A stretch of DNA of 64,000 nucleotides, taken from Pseudoalteromonas byunsanensis (GTDB taxonomy: Bacteria; Pseudomonadota; Gammaproteobacteria; Enterobacterales; Alteromonadaceae). The notes under the pieces are model-generated. The model was not told the origin of the DNA, ran no database searches, and saw only the letters and a list, made by a program, of their open reading frames with translations. The stretch spans positions 62,001 to 126,000 of the forward strand of contig NZ_MNAN01000032.1 of NCBI RefSeq assembly GCF_001854475.1. The letters run 5' to 3'. Positions 45,237 to 56,238 of the stretch are shown piece after piece (the stretch's first letter is position 1; the number at the start of each line of letters is the position of its first letter). The position numbers were made by a program, and so were the translations under genes.

Positions 45237-46850
45237 TTAAGAGTATGAAGGGAGCGTAGATGGTTCCCTTTTTACCATTGCTATCAACGCTTCAATAGCC
45301 AATGCTTTGGCATACAACCACCCCTGATGTACTTCAACTCCCTGCTTGAGTAAATAATCAGCCTGATAAGCTGTTTCTACGCCCTCTGCAATCAACTTTT
45401 TATTTAGTTTGGTCGCCATTTCTATCACCGCGTTGAGTACGGGTGATTGCAAGTTATCTAGCCCGATTGAGGCCACAAAGCTTTGATCTATCTTCAATAA
45501 ATCAATTGGGAAGCTTTGCAAGTACTGCAAGCCGCTATATCCAGTACCAAAGTCATCAACCGCAACCTCAATACCTTGCGCAACAAGTTGCTCTAAAGTG
45601 TGTTTAACCTGTACTTGAGATAATACATCTCGCTCAGTCAACTCGATAGTAAGACAGCGGATATGCTGTTTCGCTAGCTCAAGCGTGGCTAGATAAGCAG
45701 GACAACTCAATAGCTGCCCATTCACATTGAAAGAAACCTTGAGCTGTGGATTTAGCGCCAGCAGCGGGGCTAATTCCTTTACTGCATTATTTACTTGAAC
45801 AATAGAAATTTCGACGATAGCGCCACTTCTTTCAGCCTCAGGAATGAAATAAGCGGGCCCCAGCTCCCCTTCACTTGGGTGCTGCCAACGAATAAGCACT
45901 TCGACTCCAACAATGTGTTGCGTTTTCGCATCTATAAGCGGCTGATAGACGTTGAATAATTGATGCTGTGCAATCGCATGTTTCAATTGAAATTTCAAGC
46001 TCAACTGCCGTTTTTCAATGAAGTAAAGTAGATAGCTTAGTCCCCCCCAAGCGATCATATACACAGCCAGAAGCGCAACAAAAGTTGTTGATTGAACAGT
46101 AAAGATTGGACTGCTGTTGCTTGAGGCAACCACCGAAAGCCTTGGAAGTGAGATTATTGGTTTAGCAAACAAATACTTGTTTTTCCCATCATCAAACTTG
46201 CCATGAGCCTGTAGAGGGCGCTGAACCGGAAATAATGACTGGTGCAGTGGTAAACTATAGTGACCCTGCAACAAAATAGGCACACCTGTTTCACTATCAA
46301 CGAGTGCTATAAAATCAAGCTGTGAATATTGTTGTAAATCGAGTGTATGGCGCAGCCAATCACTCGGTAACAGCACATTGACCGCATAACCATCCTGTCT
46401 TGTTCTAGCAAGCACAAAGGCTGACATTTCCATATACTCGCTTATGATTGGGCCGTGGTAGCGTAGCTCATTGCTTCTTACAGGTTCAGTAGTTTGAATT
46501 GGCGGATTAAGAACACCGTATGTATTGCACAACAATTGACCCTTTTGATTAACGATACCAATCTCACTCATTGCAGGGTTTTTAAACACCTGTTGCCTAA
46601 GTCGGAATAGTGTTTCTTGGGGGCAAGTAACATCAAGCGATTCAGCCTGACGCAAAAATGAGTCAATCTCTTTAAGCTGAGTATTAAGCTCGAAGTGAAC
46701 CTTCTGGGCAATACTTTGAATATGTAACTGCTCTGCATCACGATGCTGAATGTAAAGTAGAACAAGCAACATTCCAAACACAACACTGCAAATCAACCAA
46801 GCAAATGCAATATTTTTCAACTGCTTTGCAAACAAACGTGCCCTTGGCAT
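45237..46850 (-). CDS. EAL-domain c-di-GMP phosphodiesterase with periplasmic sensor
   Basis: The 537-residue inner-membrane protein has a transmembrane helix (about 13-32), a periplasmic domain (about 35-255) like the CSS-motif sensors of PdeC proteins, a second helix (about 257-278) and an EAL domain. Cys residues are at DVTCPQE and LLCNTYG. Active-site motifs EVLIRW (EVL form of EAL), NVNGQLL, DDFGTGYSGL and KIDQSF are intact, so it should hydrolyse c-di-GMP. It is convergent with the GH13 gene with only 18 bases between; no terminator is seen there. Confidence 0.9.
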   Translation of the reverse strand: MPRARLFAKQLKNIAFAWLICSVVFGMLLVLLYIQHRDAEQLHIQSIAQKVHFELNTQLKEIDSFLRQAESLDVTCPQETLFRLRQQVFKNPAMSEIGIVNQKGQLLCNTYGVLNPPIQTTEPVRSNELRYHGPIISEYMEMSAFVLARTRQDGYAVNVLLPSDWLRHTLDLQQYSQLDFIALVDSETGVPILLQGHYSLPLHQSLFPVQRPLQAHGKFDDGKNKYLFAKPIISLPRLSVVASSNSSPIFTVQSTTFVALLAVYMIAWGGLSYLLYFIEKRQLSLKFQLKHAIAQHQLFNVYQPLIDAKTQHIVGVEVLIRWQHPSEGELGPAYFIPEAERSGAIVEISIVQVNNAVKELAPLLALNPQLKVSFNVNGQLLSCPAYLATLELAKQHIRCLTIELTERDVLSQVQVKHTLEQLVAQGIEVAVDDFGTGYSGLQYLQSFPIDLLKIDQSFVASIGLDNLQSPVLNAVIEMATKLNKKLIAEGVETAYQADYLLKQGVEVHQGWLYAKALAIEALIAMVKREPSTLPSYS

Positions 46851-46918
46851 GATTTAAACCTCAGCCTGCCATATATGAAAGGCGACAGTTTAGTGAAGAT
46901 TTATGACTTTTTTATGAC

Positions 46919-46953
46919 AAAACAAAAGGCCTCAAGCGTGAACTCAAGGCCTT
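46919..46953 (-). terminator. Terminator of the pheS-pheT-ihfA operon
   Basis: AAGGCCT and AGGCCTT pair around a longer imperfect stem; the minus-strand transcript continues as UUUUGUUUUG. It lies about 30 bases past the ihfA stop. Confidence 0.75.
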
Positions 46954-46981
46954 AGGAATAGCTTTCAACTTTTAAAAAATA

Positions 46982-47281
46982 TTAACTTTCTTTACTAGTA
47001 CCAACTTCGACGCGAGTCTTCAGTTTTTGGCCCGGACGGAAAGTTACTACGCGACGCGCAGAGATTGGAATGTCTTCACCTGTTTTAGGGTTTCGACCCG
47101 GTCTCTCTTTTTTGTCACGGAGATCAAAGTTACCAAATCCAGAGAGCTTGACTTGCTCTCCTTTTTCAAGCGCTGAGCGGATTTCTTCAAAAAACGCTTC
47201 AACTAAGTCTTTGGCATCCTTTTTATTTATCCCCAATTTTTCAAATAGGTGTTCAGCTATGTCGGCTTTAGTAAGCGCCAT
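46982..47281 (-). CDS. ihfA: Integration host factor subunit alpha
   Basis: IhfA pairs with IhfB to bend DNA at promoters and recombination sites. The 99-residue protein matches Ihf[42 protein letters not shown] and the DNA-binding arm [29 protein letters not shown] with the intercalating Pro. It lies 2 bases behind pheT, the usual gammaproteobacterial arrangement. Confidence 0.98.
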   Translation of the reverse strand: MALTKADIAEHLFEKLGINKKDAKDLVEAFFEEIRSALEKGEQVKLSGFGNFDLRDKKERPGRNPKTGEDIPISARRVVTFRPGQKLKTRVEVGTSKES

Positions 47282-47283
47282 AT

Positions 47284-49671
47284 CTAGTCCCTCAACGATG
47301 CATTAAATTGTTTGGCCAGTTCGGCCACCACGTTGTCTACAACTTGATTGATGTCTTTCTCTTCGAGTGTTCTATCAACCGCTTGTAGTGTAAGAGCAAT
47401 CGCCAAACTCTTAAAATCTGGCTCAATACCTTTGCCCTTATACACATCGAATAAGTTTAGGTCAACTAATTGATTTCCGCCAACTTTCTCAATGCTATCT
47501 AAAATATCGCCTATTTTTACATCATCTGCAACTAAAATAGCGATATCTCTTCGATTTGATGGAAATTTAGACACACTTACTGCTTCTGGCAACTTACGAG
47601 TACTCAATGCATCCACTTCAACTTCAAACACATAGGCCGTGCTATTCAAACCTAGAGACTTTTGTAATTGTGGATGAATAGCGCCAATAAAGCCAACTTT
47701 TACATCATCAAAATAAATTGCTGCAGACTGCCCTGGATGTAATCCATCACATTGCTCTGCTTTGAAGCTGAAACGCGCACCATCGTTAGTCAATGCAAGT
47801 AAGGCTTCAACGTCACCTTTGACATCGAAAAAGTCTGCTGGACGCGATGCGATTGACCAGTGCTCATTATGAGTGTTCCCATAAACAATTCCACCAACAA
47901 CAGCAACTTGAGCAACCCCATTCTCTGCAGATTCATCTTTGAGGAACTTAAGACCATGCTCAAATAAACGAATACGCGACTGTTGACGGTTTTGGTTATA
48001 CACTACTGCATTCACTAGTCCTGTCATCAAGCTCACGCGCATCGCTGACATTTCTACAGAAATCGGGTGTGGTAGTATTAAAGCGTCTGACTCTGGGTGC
48101 AGTAGCTTTTGTGCTTTGGGCTCAACGAAGCTATAAGTGATGGCTTCTTGATAACCACGTGCAACCAACTCGTTACGCATGCGCGATACTGGTAGGTTCG
48201 CTTCGCTGTGGTTAGTCATTTTCAACGCTGCTTTTGGCGCTACATTTGGGATATTGTTATAACCAAATACACGAGCGACTTCTTCAATCAAGTCTTCTTC
48301 GATACTGATATCAAAGCGATAACTTGGCACCACTGCATGCCACGTATTGTTTGCAAAAGTTATTGTCAACCCTAAACGCGTTAGAATGTCAGAAACCTTT
48401 TCATCAGCGATATGGTAGCCAATGACTCTGTCTAAGCGCTCACGACGCAATGTAACTGACTTTTCTTTAGGTAGGTCAGCTTCTGATACAGCCTCAACCA
48501 CAGGACCTGCTTGACCACCAACAATCTCAAGTAGCAAGGCTGTTGCACGCTCCATCGCGTCGCGCTGTAGCTTGTAATCAACACCACGCTCGTAACGGTG
48601 TGATGCATCTGTGTGCAAACCATAGCTACGTGCTTGACCTGCAATGGCCAGCGGAGCAAAGAAGGCACTTTCTAGAAGGATATCTTTTGTACCTTCTGTT
48701 ACACCTGATGCTTCACCACCAAAGATACCTGCCATTGCAAGTGCTTTTTTATCATCTGCAATCAACAATGTTGTCGGATTTAACTTCGCTGTATTTCCAT
48801 CAAGTAGCACCAATTCCTCACCTTCATTGGCGTTACGTACTTTAATGCCTCCCTCAATGGCGTTTAAGTCAAACGCATGCATTGGGTGACCAAGTTCAAG
48901 CAACACATAGTTAGTAACGTCTACAACTGGGTCAATTGAACGTACGCCTGAGCGACGTAATTTTTCAACCATCCAAAGTGGAGTCGTTGCATCTAGGTTA
49001 ATACCCTTAATAATACGACCTAAATAACGTGGGCATGATTGGCTGTTTACAAGCTCAATAGAGATTGTGTCATCAATTGTAGGCTGAACAGCCTCGATTG
49101 CGGGCTCAGTAACATCTAATGAGTTTAATACGCCTACCTCACGTGCTAAGCCTTTAATACCTAAACAATCACTGCGGTTGGCTGTAAGATCAACATCAAT
49201 AGTTACATCATCTAACGAGAAATATTCACGGATGCACTGGCCGATTGGCGCATCACTTGGTAGCTCTAAAATACCGTCTGAGCTTTCAGCCATACCAAGT
49301 TCTTCAAACGCGCAAAGCATGCCGTGTGAAGGTTGACCGCGAAGCTTGGCCTTTTTAATTTTGAAGTCGCCAGGTAATACTGCACCCACTTTCGCTACCG
49401 CAACTTTAAGCCCCGAGCGACAATTTGCAGCGCCACAAACAATATCCAGTAATTCATCTTCGCCAACGTTAACTTTGGTAACACGTAGCTTGTCTGCATC
49501 TGGGTGTTGGCCACATTCAACCACTTCGCCAATCACCACGCCAGAGAAGTCACCTGCTACGCCCTCTAGTCCGTCAACTTCTAAACCTGCCATAGAAAGC
49601 TGTTCAGATAGAGTCTCAGTATCAATGGCTGGATTAACCCACTCGCGTAACCACTTTTCACTAAATTTCAT
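47284..49671 (-). CDS. pheT: Phenylalanine-tRNA ligase beta subunit
   Basis: PheT (795 residues, the same as E. coli) forms the alpha2-beta2 enzyme that charges tRNA-Phe and edits Tyr-tRNA-Phe. The order is the N-terminal tRNA-binding/EMAP-like domain (about 39-150), B3/B4 editing domain ([35 protein letters not shown]), B5 and the catalytic-like domain, and the C-terminal ferredoxin-like anticodon-binding domain ([14 protein letters not shown]). It sits between pheS (16 bases) and ihfA. Confidence 0.98.
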   Translation of the reverse strand: MKFSEKWLREWVNPAIDTETLSEQLSMAGLEVDGLEGVAGDFSGVVIGEVVECGQHPDADKLRVTKVNVGEDELLDIVCGAANCRSGLKVAVAKVGAVLPGDFKIKKAKLRGQPSHGMLCAFEELGMAESSDGILELPSDAPIGQCIREYFSLDDVTIDVDLTANRSDCLGIKGLAREVGVLNSLDVTEPAIEAVQPTIDDTISIELVNSQSCPRYLGRIIKGINLDATTPLWMVEKLRRSGVRSIDPVVDVTNYVLLELGHPMHAFDLNAIEGGIKVRNANEGEELVLLDGNTAKLNPTTLLIADDKKALAMAGIFGGEASGVTEGTKDILLESAFFAPLAIAGQARSYGLHTDASHRYERGVDYKLQRDAMERATALLLEIVGGQAGPVVEAVSEADLPKEKSVTLRRERLDRVIGYHIADEKVSDILTRLGLTITFANNTWHAVVPSYRFDISIEEDLIEEVARVFGYNNIPNVAPKAALKMTNHSEANLPVSRMRNELVARGYQEAITYSFVEPKAQKLLHPESDALILPHPISVEMSAMRVSLMTGLVNAVVYNQNRQQSRIRLFEHGLKFLKDESAENGVAQVAVVGGIVYGNTHNEHWSIASRPADFFDVKGDVEALLALTNDGARFSFKAEQCDGLHPGQSAAIYFDDVKVGFIGAIHPQLQKSLGLNSTAYVFEVEVDALSTRKLPEAVSVSKFPSNRRDIAILVADDVKIGDILDSIEKVGGNQLVDLNLFDVYKGKGIEPDFKSLAIALTLQAVDRTLEEKDINQVVDNVVAELAKQFNASLRD

Positions 49672-49687
49672 ATTATTAACTTCACTC

Positions 49688-50743
<1,056 letters not shown>

Positions 50744-50849
50744 CTAGCCCTAACTAGGGTTCAGTTTACTATTGTGGGTGAATATTTGTAAAAACTCGCA
50801 CCTTTTAGGTAAATCCAAGAGAAATTCACCTACTTTGCGTGCAAATTCA

Positions 50850-51560
50850 TCATAATCGCAGCGTGGTTTTAATAAATGGAATGGTTAGCTTTCTTTGTGC
50901 TGCCATAGACGCATGATCAAGTTTATCTAGCACATCTAACAGCGCTCGCATGTCACGACTCAATCTTGTGAGCAAAAAGCGGGCACATTCATCGCTCAAC
51001 TCTAAGCCGCGCATATTTGCTCTTTTAACCAGTGCCTCGGCCTTATCATCATCGCTCATAGAACGAATTTGAAATGTGGTTCCCCATGCCAAGCGGGATT
51101 CAAGATCTGGAAGATTAATATTTAGCATGTTGGGTAAAAGATCTGCCGTCACAACCAAACACTTGTTAGGCTCATTAAATCGATTAAAAAAATTAAACAG
51201 TGCTTTTTCCCAATGTTCGATACCTGCAACCAAGTGCACATCATCGATACATACGACATCCAACGATTCCAAACCATCTAAGACCGCTGGACCAAAATCA
51301 ATCACTTCTCTTAAACTCAGTAGAATAGTCGATAATCCCATTTCCTGAGCATGGATACAAGTAGCGTAGAGTAAGTGTGATTTACCTGAATCTGCTAATC
51401 CGCATAAATAAGTATATTGAAAATCTTTGACTAAATTGCTCAATGACGCCTTTAAATGATTTACCTCTAACGACTGAGCACCACCAAAGTAAGATTCAAA
51501 TGTTTCATCATCTGGGAGCGTAACTGGCAACGCCATTTGCATGGGTTCATTATTCATCAC
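50850..51560 (-). CDS. hda: DnaA regulatory inactivator Hda
   Basis: Hda binds the sliding clamp after replication start and stimulates ATP hydrolysis by DnaA. The 236-residue AAA+ protein has a clamp-binding motif near the N-terminus (MQMALPVTLP), Walker A LADSGKSHLL, Walker B VVCIDDVHLV and the sensor/arginine finger region ESRLAWGTTFQI. It overlaps the DUF2066 gene by 4 bases (ATGA), showing co-translation. Confidence 0.95.
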   Translation of the reverse strand: MMNNEPMQMALPVTLPDDETFESYFGGAQSLEVNHLKASLSNLVKDFQYTYLCGLADSGKSHLLYATCIHAQEMGLSTILLSLREVIDFGPAVLDGLESLDVVCIDDVHLVAGIEHWEKALFNFFNRFNEPNKCLVVTADLLPNMLNINLPDLESRLAWGTTFQIRSMSDDDKAEALVKRANMRGLELSDECARFLLTRLSRDMRALLDVLDKLDHASMAAQRKLTIPFIKTTLRL

Positions 51561-52612
51561 TGGCCAGCCCAGCTGTAACGTAAATTCGAGGCATTGGCGA
51601 TTTGATAAAACGCATGTGGGTCAACATAAATACTAAATGCTTGCTCTAGATTTAATGATTTTACGAGATCTTCTAATGTGGAGCTATGTTTGACTTCAAA
51701 CCTAACCAGATCCCCAGAGCGGTAAATCACATCAACATCCACCACGGTGCTTAAACTTGCTAATTGTCTTTTAGCCAGCTCAATTGAGGTAAATGTTTTT
51801 AAATTATCCACTACTAAAGAAGTACTTTGGGTCGCCAAGGATACATTTGGGTCGATGGCATAACTTCTGGCTAATTCCGACGAAAAGTCATTTACCATTC
51901 TAATTAAGATCTGCTGCTTGTCGCCCACTAGTTTGTTCATTTCAAACATGTCCGCATCTGTGTAGCGCCACTCTAATTGCCAACTACTGCTGTTGCGCTG
52001 CTGGAACATACGCGCCGTGATAGCTCGTTCCGCATTATATCTTTGCGATGCCAACTCTACTGGTTCAGAGAAATTACCCCAAACTTCTGCAACACTTACT
52101 TTGGCCAGGTCATCAAGATCTAACAAAGGGACTATGACAGGAACGCCCCACTCTGATGCCGTATCATAAATTAAGCGCTCAAGCTGCGGATAACTATCTT
52201 GTGTTACAAATTCTCGGCGAAAGTTATCTTCTATGGCAAGCCAAATAGCTATCAGTGGTCGACGGTTTCCCCATAGCGGTAACTGAGCGTCCCTAACTAA
52301 TTCTTCGACTCTTGTTGGCTCAAACTTTACTCGGATTTTAACCGTTCCGTCTTCCCCATCTAAATACTCATACTTGAGCATATAATCGGAAATCGAACGC
52401 ATAGCTTGCTTGATAAGCCTAGAGTCTCCACCCTCATGGCGGCCAGTGAGTTTTTTTATCACGTTATATAGCGCTTTTTTGCTGGCTTCAACTCGCGTAT
52501 CACGACTTTTATCAGTGACATAAAGCTCACTTTGATATAAATCAGTCACTTCTACTGCGTTACCATGAAATGACCACAACCAACAAAAAATAAACAGTAT
52601 TCTCAATGCCAT
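51557..52612 (-). CDS. DUF2066 domain-containing exported protein
   Basis: The 351-residue protein has a hydrophobic signal (ALRILFIFCWLWSFHGNA) and belongs to DUF2066, whose genes often precede hda. Visible features are VTDLYQSELYVTDKSRDTRVEASKKALYNVIKKLTGR and a C-terminal FEVKHSSTLEDLVKSLN. The function is unknown; periplasmic location is inferred from the signal. It overlaps hda by 4 bases. Confidence 0.85.
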   Translation of the reverse strand: MALRILFIFCWLWSFHGNAVEVTDLYQSELYVTDKSRDTRVEASKKALYNVIKKLTGRHEGGDSRLIKQAMRSISDYMLKYEYLDGEDGTVKIRVKFEPTRVEELVRDAQLPLWGNRRPLIAIWLAIEDNFRREFVTQDSYPQLERLIYDTASEWGVPVIVPLLDLDDLAKVSVAEVWGNFSEPVELASQRYNAERAITARMFQQRNSSSWQLEWRYTDADMFEMNKLVGDKQQILIRMVNDFSSELARSYAIDPNVSLATQSTSLVVDNLKTFTSIELAKRQLASLSTVVDVDVIYRSGDLVRFEVKHSSTLEDLVKSLNLEQAFSIYVDPHAFYQIANASNLRYSWAGQ

Positions 52613-52691
52613 AACTTAAGCTACAGGAAATCTTTGTGGTTCGATCCTAAAGCAAAGACAGACTAAAGCAAAGTCTTAAAACCGTTTGGTT

Positions 52692-53876
52692 CTACTTTGA
52701 TACCGAAAAAGAGATTTGTTTTTTACCATTATTCTTAGCTTGATAAAGTGCATCATCTGCTTGGTGTAAAATTGCTTCAGCGCTGAACGCCTGTGCATAA
52801 TTACCCGTCACTCCAATGCTACAACCACACTGAACATGATTATTTTCAGTGATCTCAACCGGCATACAAACGCTCTGAAGAAGTCGTTCACAAACTTGCT
52901 GCAAGACTCCAAAATGAAGAGGTTCTGTCATCAACACCACAAACTCATCACCACCTAAACGAGTAACCAGATCGTAATCTCTCACTTCCTTTAGTAGTCT
53001 TTTTGCTACTGTTTGTAGGACGATATCACCAGCTTTGTGACCATAATTGTCATTGATTGGTTTAAAGTCATCTAGATCTATGTACAGTACATAGATTTCC
53101 AAATTGCAACGCTGAGATTTAGCGGCTAACCGAGATAGCTCTTTAAACAAGTACTTTCTGTTTGCCAAACCAGTTAGGTTGTCATGTAACGACTCATATT
53201 CCAATTGCTGCTGTAACTGCTCACGCTTAGTCACTTCCAAACGAACTTCTTCAAGACTTTTTTGTAGCTCTTGCGTGCGCGCCTGCACTCTTTCCTCTAA
53301 TTCTCTTTGATAGATTTGCAGTGCTTCATTTGCTTCAAGTAAATCGCGTTGGTTATTAAATGCATCTAAAGCGGAAGAGATAACATGACTAATAGTAAAA
53401 AGCACATCAACAATAACACCAGAGTATTCCTGCTCATTACGATAAGATTGAATGATAAACGCCCCCAGATAAGAGCTACGATTAAGTAAAGGAAAACATA
53501 ACCACTGTCTAGGCATGGTGCCTAACACCTGTATTTCTCCAGAATCTATAAGTTGTTGTATGTCTTGCTGAGTGAAATTACAAATTTTACGCTGGCTGAT
53601 GGCATAACCTGTTAGCGTTTGCTCTACAACATTTAGATCAATATCTTCTAAATCTTCGGCTCTGATGTCATCCATCACGTCATGAAAATAAGGAAATTGT
53701 AGCGTTCCTTCGCCACCGAACAAGACAACATAGAAATTATCTGCGTAGGTGACTTTTTGAAGTATACAATGAATATCCAACAAGAAGCGCTGTATCGAAT
53801 CACTCGTATTCAAACAAGCAACGATATCTGTCATGCTGTCAATAACGCTGTCATTCGCTATTTTTGACACAGGCAT
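52692..53876 (-). CDS. GGDEF diguanylate cyclase with GAF-like sensor
   Basis: The 394-residue soluble protein has an N-terminal GAF-like domain (about 10-175), a coiled coil (about 185-220) and a C-terminal GGDEF domain. The active site is RLGGDEFVVLM and the inhibitory I-site RxxD is present as RDYD five residues before it, so it should be a product-inhibited c-di-GMP synthase. No transmembrane segment is seen. It is monocistronic. The signal sensed is unknown. Confidence 0.92.
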   Translation of the reverse strand: MPVSKIANDSVIDSMTDIVACLNTSDSIQRFLLDIHCILQKVTYADNFYVVLFGGEGTLQFPYFHDVMDDIRAEDLEDIDLNVVEQTLTGYAISQRKICNFTQQDIQQLIDSGEIQVLGTMPRQWLCFPLLNRSSYLGAFIIQSYRNEQEYSGVIVDVLFTISHVISSALDAFNNQRDLLEANEALQIYQRELEERVQARTQELQKSLEEVRLEVTKREQLQQQLEYESLHDNLTGLANRKYLFKELSRLAAKSQRCNLEIYVLYIDLDDFKPINDNYGHKAGDIVLQTVAKRLLKEVRDYDLVTRLGGDEFVVLMTEPLHFGVLQQVCERLLQSVCMPVEITENNHVQCGCSIGVTGNYAQAFSAEAILHQADDALYQAKNNGKKQISFSVSK

Positions 53877-54055
53877 CGCCCTCTCTAGTGCTGATAAAAC
53901 GCTTACAACTGATTATGTTGAGTATAGGATAGGATCTCGCATTAGCTAAAAACTCTCGAAAAATACTTTGATAATTAATAGATTGTCATCATCCCTTCAC
54001 AGCAAGTAAATAAACTGTAATATTAATTTACAATTATTTTACTCAGTGATATTTC

Positions 54056-55558
54056 GTGCGACGTCCAATTTTTATTCTTTTACATACCGCTGCTATATTC
54101 GCAATTACGCTAAGCTTGCTTTCTGGCTTTCGTATTGCAACCTTGACTAAACCCTACATATTAACGGTTGCACCGCTATTACCCAGCGGACAAGTTCATA
54201 ATCTACACTTACTATCTGCAAGCCTGCTTGTAATGCTAAGTGTGTATTATTTATATTTTACAGTGAACAGTGGTCGTATTACCTCACAAAACCGCTACCA
54301 CAACGTAGTCACATTTTTTGGCTACCTAGTCATAACCATATGCCTAGTAAGTGGCTTATCAAATTACCTCGACCTAACGCCCACACAATTTTTGTCATTA
54401 CATTATTACAGTGCGTTAGCAACTGTCGTCTATTTATTGCTGCACAGTTGGGTGTATATACTTCAGTATGGTCGCAGAGCCTTTAAAAAAATCCTGCTGA
54501 TGAACACCAAAAGTGTACCTTATGGCTTACTTGGCACACTAGGCTTATGCACAGCGATACTATTTTTTCTGCTGAATACGCTAACACATACCTTAAATGT
54601 CGCACCTATTTCAAATCAGGTATTGATGGAAATAGACGGTCTAGCCAATGAACCCCAGTGGCAACAAGCACATACGTTCATAATTGACACCACTAACGGT
54701 GCTAACTTTGATGACGGCCATACTCAAGTACATATAAAAGCACTGAGTAATCATAAAGAAACCTTTTTTTTGTTCCGCTGGGCAGATCCAACCAAAAGCT
54801 TACAGCACTTACCTCTTATAAAAACATCACAAGGCTGGAAGGTAAAAGAAAACGGCTTTTACCAATTTGATGAGCAAAGCCACTATGAAGATAAGTTTGC
54901 AGTAATGCTGTCAAGCAGTTGTGACATAGGTGCTGATGGCACCAGTTACTTGGGTAAAAAACCATTTTCTAACAAACCAGCTAATTGGCATGGCAAAGGC
55001 TATCACGCCAGCTTAGATGGCAAAATACGCGACCTATGGCATTGGAAAGCAGTGCGAACAAACAATATGGTACTGGCCGATGACAATTATATTGGCCCAT
55101 TGGCACAGCCGCTAAGTGGTCAACGTCGCTATAAAGCTGGCTATCAAACAGATGGAAAAGAAAGCGGTGCATATGTAATGAATTGGCTATGGTATTCTCC
55201 CAATCAGGTTACTCCAAAAAGATTACCCACCCCAAGCGAGCATAATCATAGCTCGGTATTGCCCTGGTTTGGCTCGCAGCCCTACCAATCATCTAAGGAT
55301 ACCTATCCCATTGGCACGCAATTAAGCTCGGTATTATATCGCTCCAACCGATTCGAAGGTGACCGCGCTGATGTACGGGCCAAAGGCCATTGGCAAAATG
55401 GGTATTGGACTTTGGAGCTGGTGAGAAAAAATCAGACTGAGTCAAAGTATGATGTGACGCTAAATAACAATACTTGCATCTGGGTTTCGGCCTTCGATAG
55501 TAGCCAAATCGCTCATACTCGCCACCAGCGTGCAATTAAACTTAGGTATTCACTGTGA
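54056..55558 (+). CDS. Cytochrome b561-like membrane protein with ethylbenzene-dehydrogenase-type haem domain
   Basis: The 500-residue protein starts at a GTG (MRRPIFILLH). The N-terminal 180 residues hold four or more hydrophobic helices with His residues in LLHTAAI, HNLHLLSA, LHYYSALATVVYLLLHSWVY, like a di-haem cytochrome b. A C-terminal soluble part (about 195-500) resembles the ethylbenzene dehydrogenase gamma (EB_dh, PF09459) haem-binding family, with FLFRWADPTKS, KFAVMLSSSCDIGADGTSY and the W-rich end WTLELVRKNQ. It may pass electrons across the inner membrane, but the partner is unknown. It overlaps the next gene by 4 bases. Confidence 0.72.
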   Translation: MRRPIFILLHTAAIFAITLSLLSGFRIATLTKPYILTVAPLLPSGQVHNLHLLSASLLVMLSVYYLYFTVNSGRITSQNRYHNVVTFFGYLVITICLVSGLSNYLDLTPTQFLSLHYYSALATVVYLLLHSWVYILQYGRRAFKKILLMNTKSVPYGLLGTLGLCTAILFFLLNTLTHTLNVAPISNQVLMEIDGLANEPQWQQAHTFIIDTTNGANFDDGHTQVHIKALSNHKETFFLFRWADPTKSLQHLPLIKTSQGWKVKENGFYQFDEQSHYEDKFAVMLSSSCDIGADGTSYLGKKPFSNKPANWHGKGYHASLDGKIRDLWHWKAVRTNNMVLADDNYIGPLAQPLSGQRRYKAGYQTDGKESGAYVMNWLWYSPNQVTPKRLPTPSEHNHSSVLPWFGSQPYQSSKDTYPIGTQLSSVLYRSNRFEGDRADVRAKGHWQNGYWTLELVRKNQTESKYDVTLNNNTCIWVSAFDSSQIAHTRHQRAIKLRYSL

Positions 55559-56223
55559 TCAAAAGGCTTTTTGTTTCATTGCTCATCATTGCGCTAACCT
55601 GCGCTTACGTTATGTTTAGCGACACACTCATTGAACCCTCCGTACATCCTAGATATACAAAAGTAACAGCGCAAGGCCAAGCGCTATCACCATGGCAGGG
55701 TCCTTGGGCCTGTGTATTGGACCGACAACATAACCTTTTGTGGGAGGTAAAAACCGATGATGAATCCATTCATGACGGCTACTGGACGTACTCTTGGTAT
55801 GACCAAGGCTTAGGTACTGAAAATTACGGTGATTGTTATTTTGAAGCGGCACGTTGTGACACCCAGGATCTTATCCATCACACCAATAAGCAAACACTAT
55901 GCGGCCAAAATAACTGGCGACTGCCGACTGAGCATGAATTAGCCAGCTTGATTCAACCGCCTGCTCGACCCGGCCAACCCTACATTGCCTATGATTACTT
56001 TGCTCATATCAAAAAAGGGGATTACTGGACAAGTAAAGCAAAGGTCAAATTACAACAAAAATTTGCGCACCTTAAACAAGGTGCCAAAGCGGTGAACTTC
56101 CATAGTGGCGAAGTTGTTTCTTTACCCTATAGAAACGCCGCCTTTGTTATCTTAGTGAGTGATGTCACTAAGACTTACTCCCACACGCAGCTAAGCAGTC
56201 GCGACACTTCAACTACACAATAA
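55555..56223 (+). CDS. DUF1566/Lcl-type exported protein
   Basis: The 222-residue protein starts at a GTG that overlaps the previous stop (GTGA). It has a hydrophobic signal (VSLLIIALTCAYVMF) and the Lcl/DUF1566 fold signature: ACVLDRQHNLLWEVKTDD, NWRLPTEHELASLI, YWTSKAK and AVNFHSGEV. Such domains often occur on cell-surface or periplasmic proteins; the role is unknown. Tight coupling suggests it works with the cytochrome upstream and the phosphoesterase downstream (15 bases away). Confidence 0.82.
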   Translation: MIKRLFVSLLIIALTCAYVMFSDTLIEPSVHPRYTKVTAQGQALSPWQGPWACVLDRQHNLLWEVKTDDESIHDGYWTYSWYDQGLGTENYGDCYFEAARCDTQDLIHHTNKQTLCGQNNWRLPTEHELASLIQPPARPGQPYIAYDYFAHIKKGDYWTSKAKVKLQQKFAHLKQGAKAVNFHSGEVVSLPYRNAAFVILVSDVTKTYSHTQLSSRDTSTTQ

Positions 56224-56238
56224 TATAGGATCAAGGAA

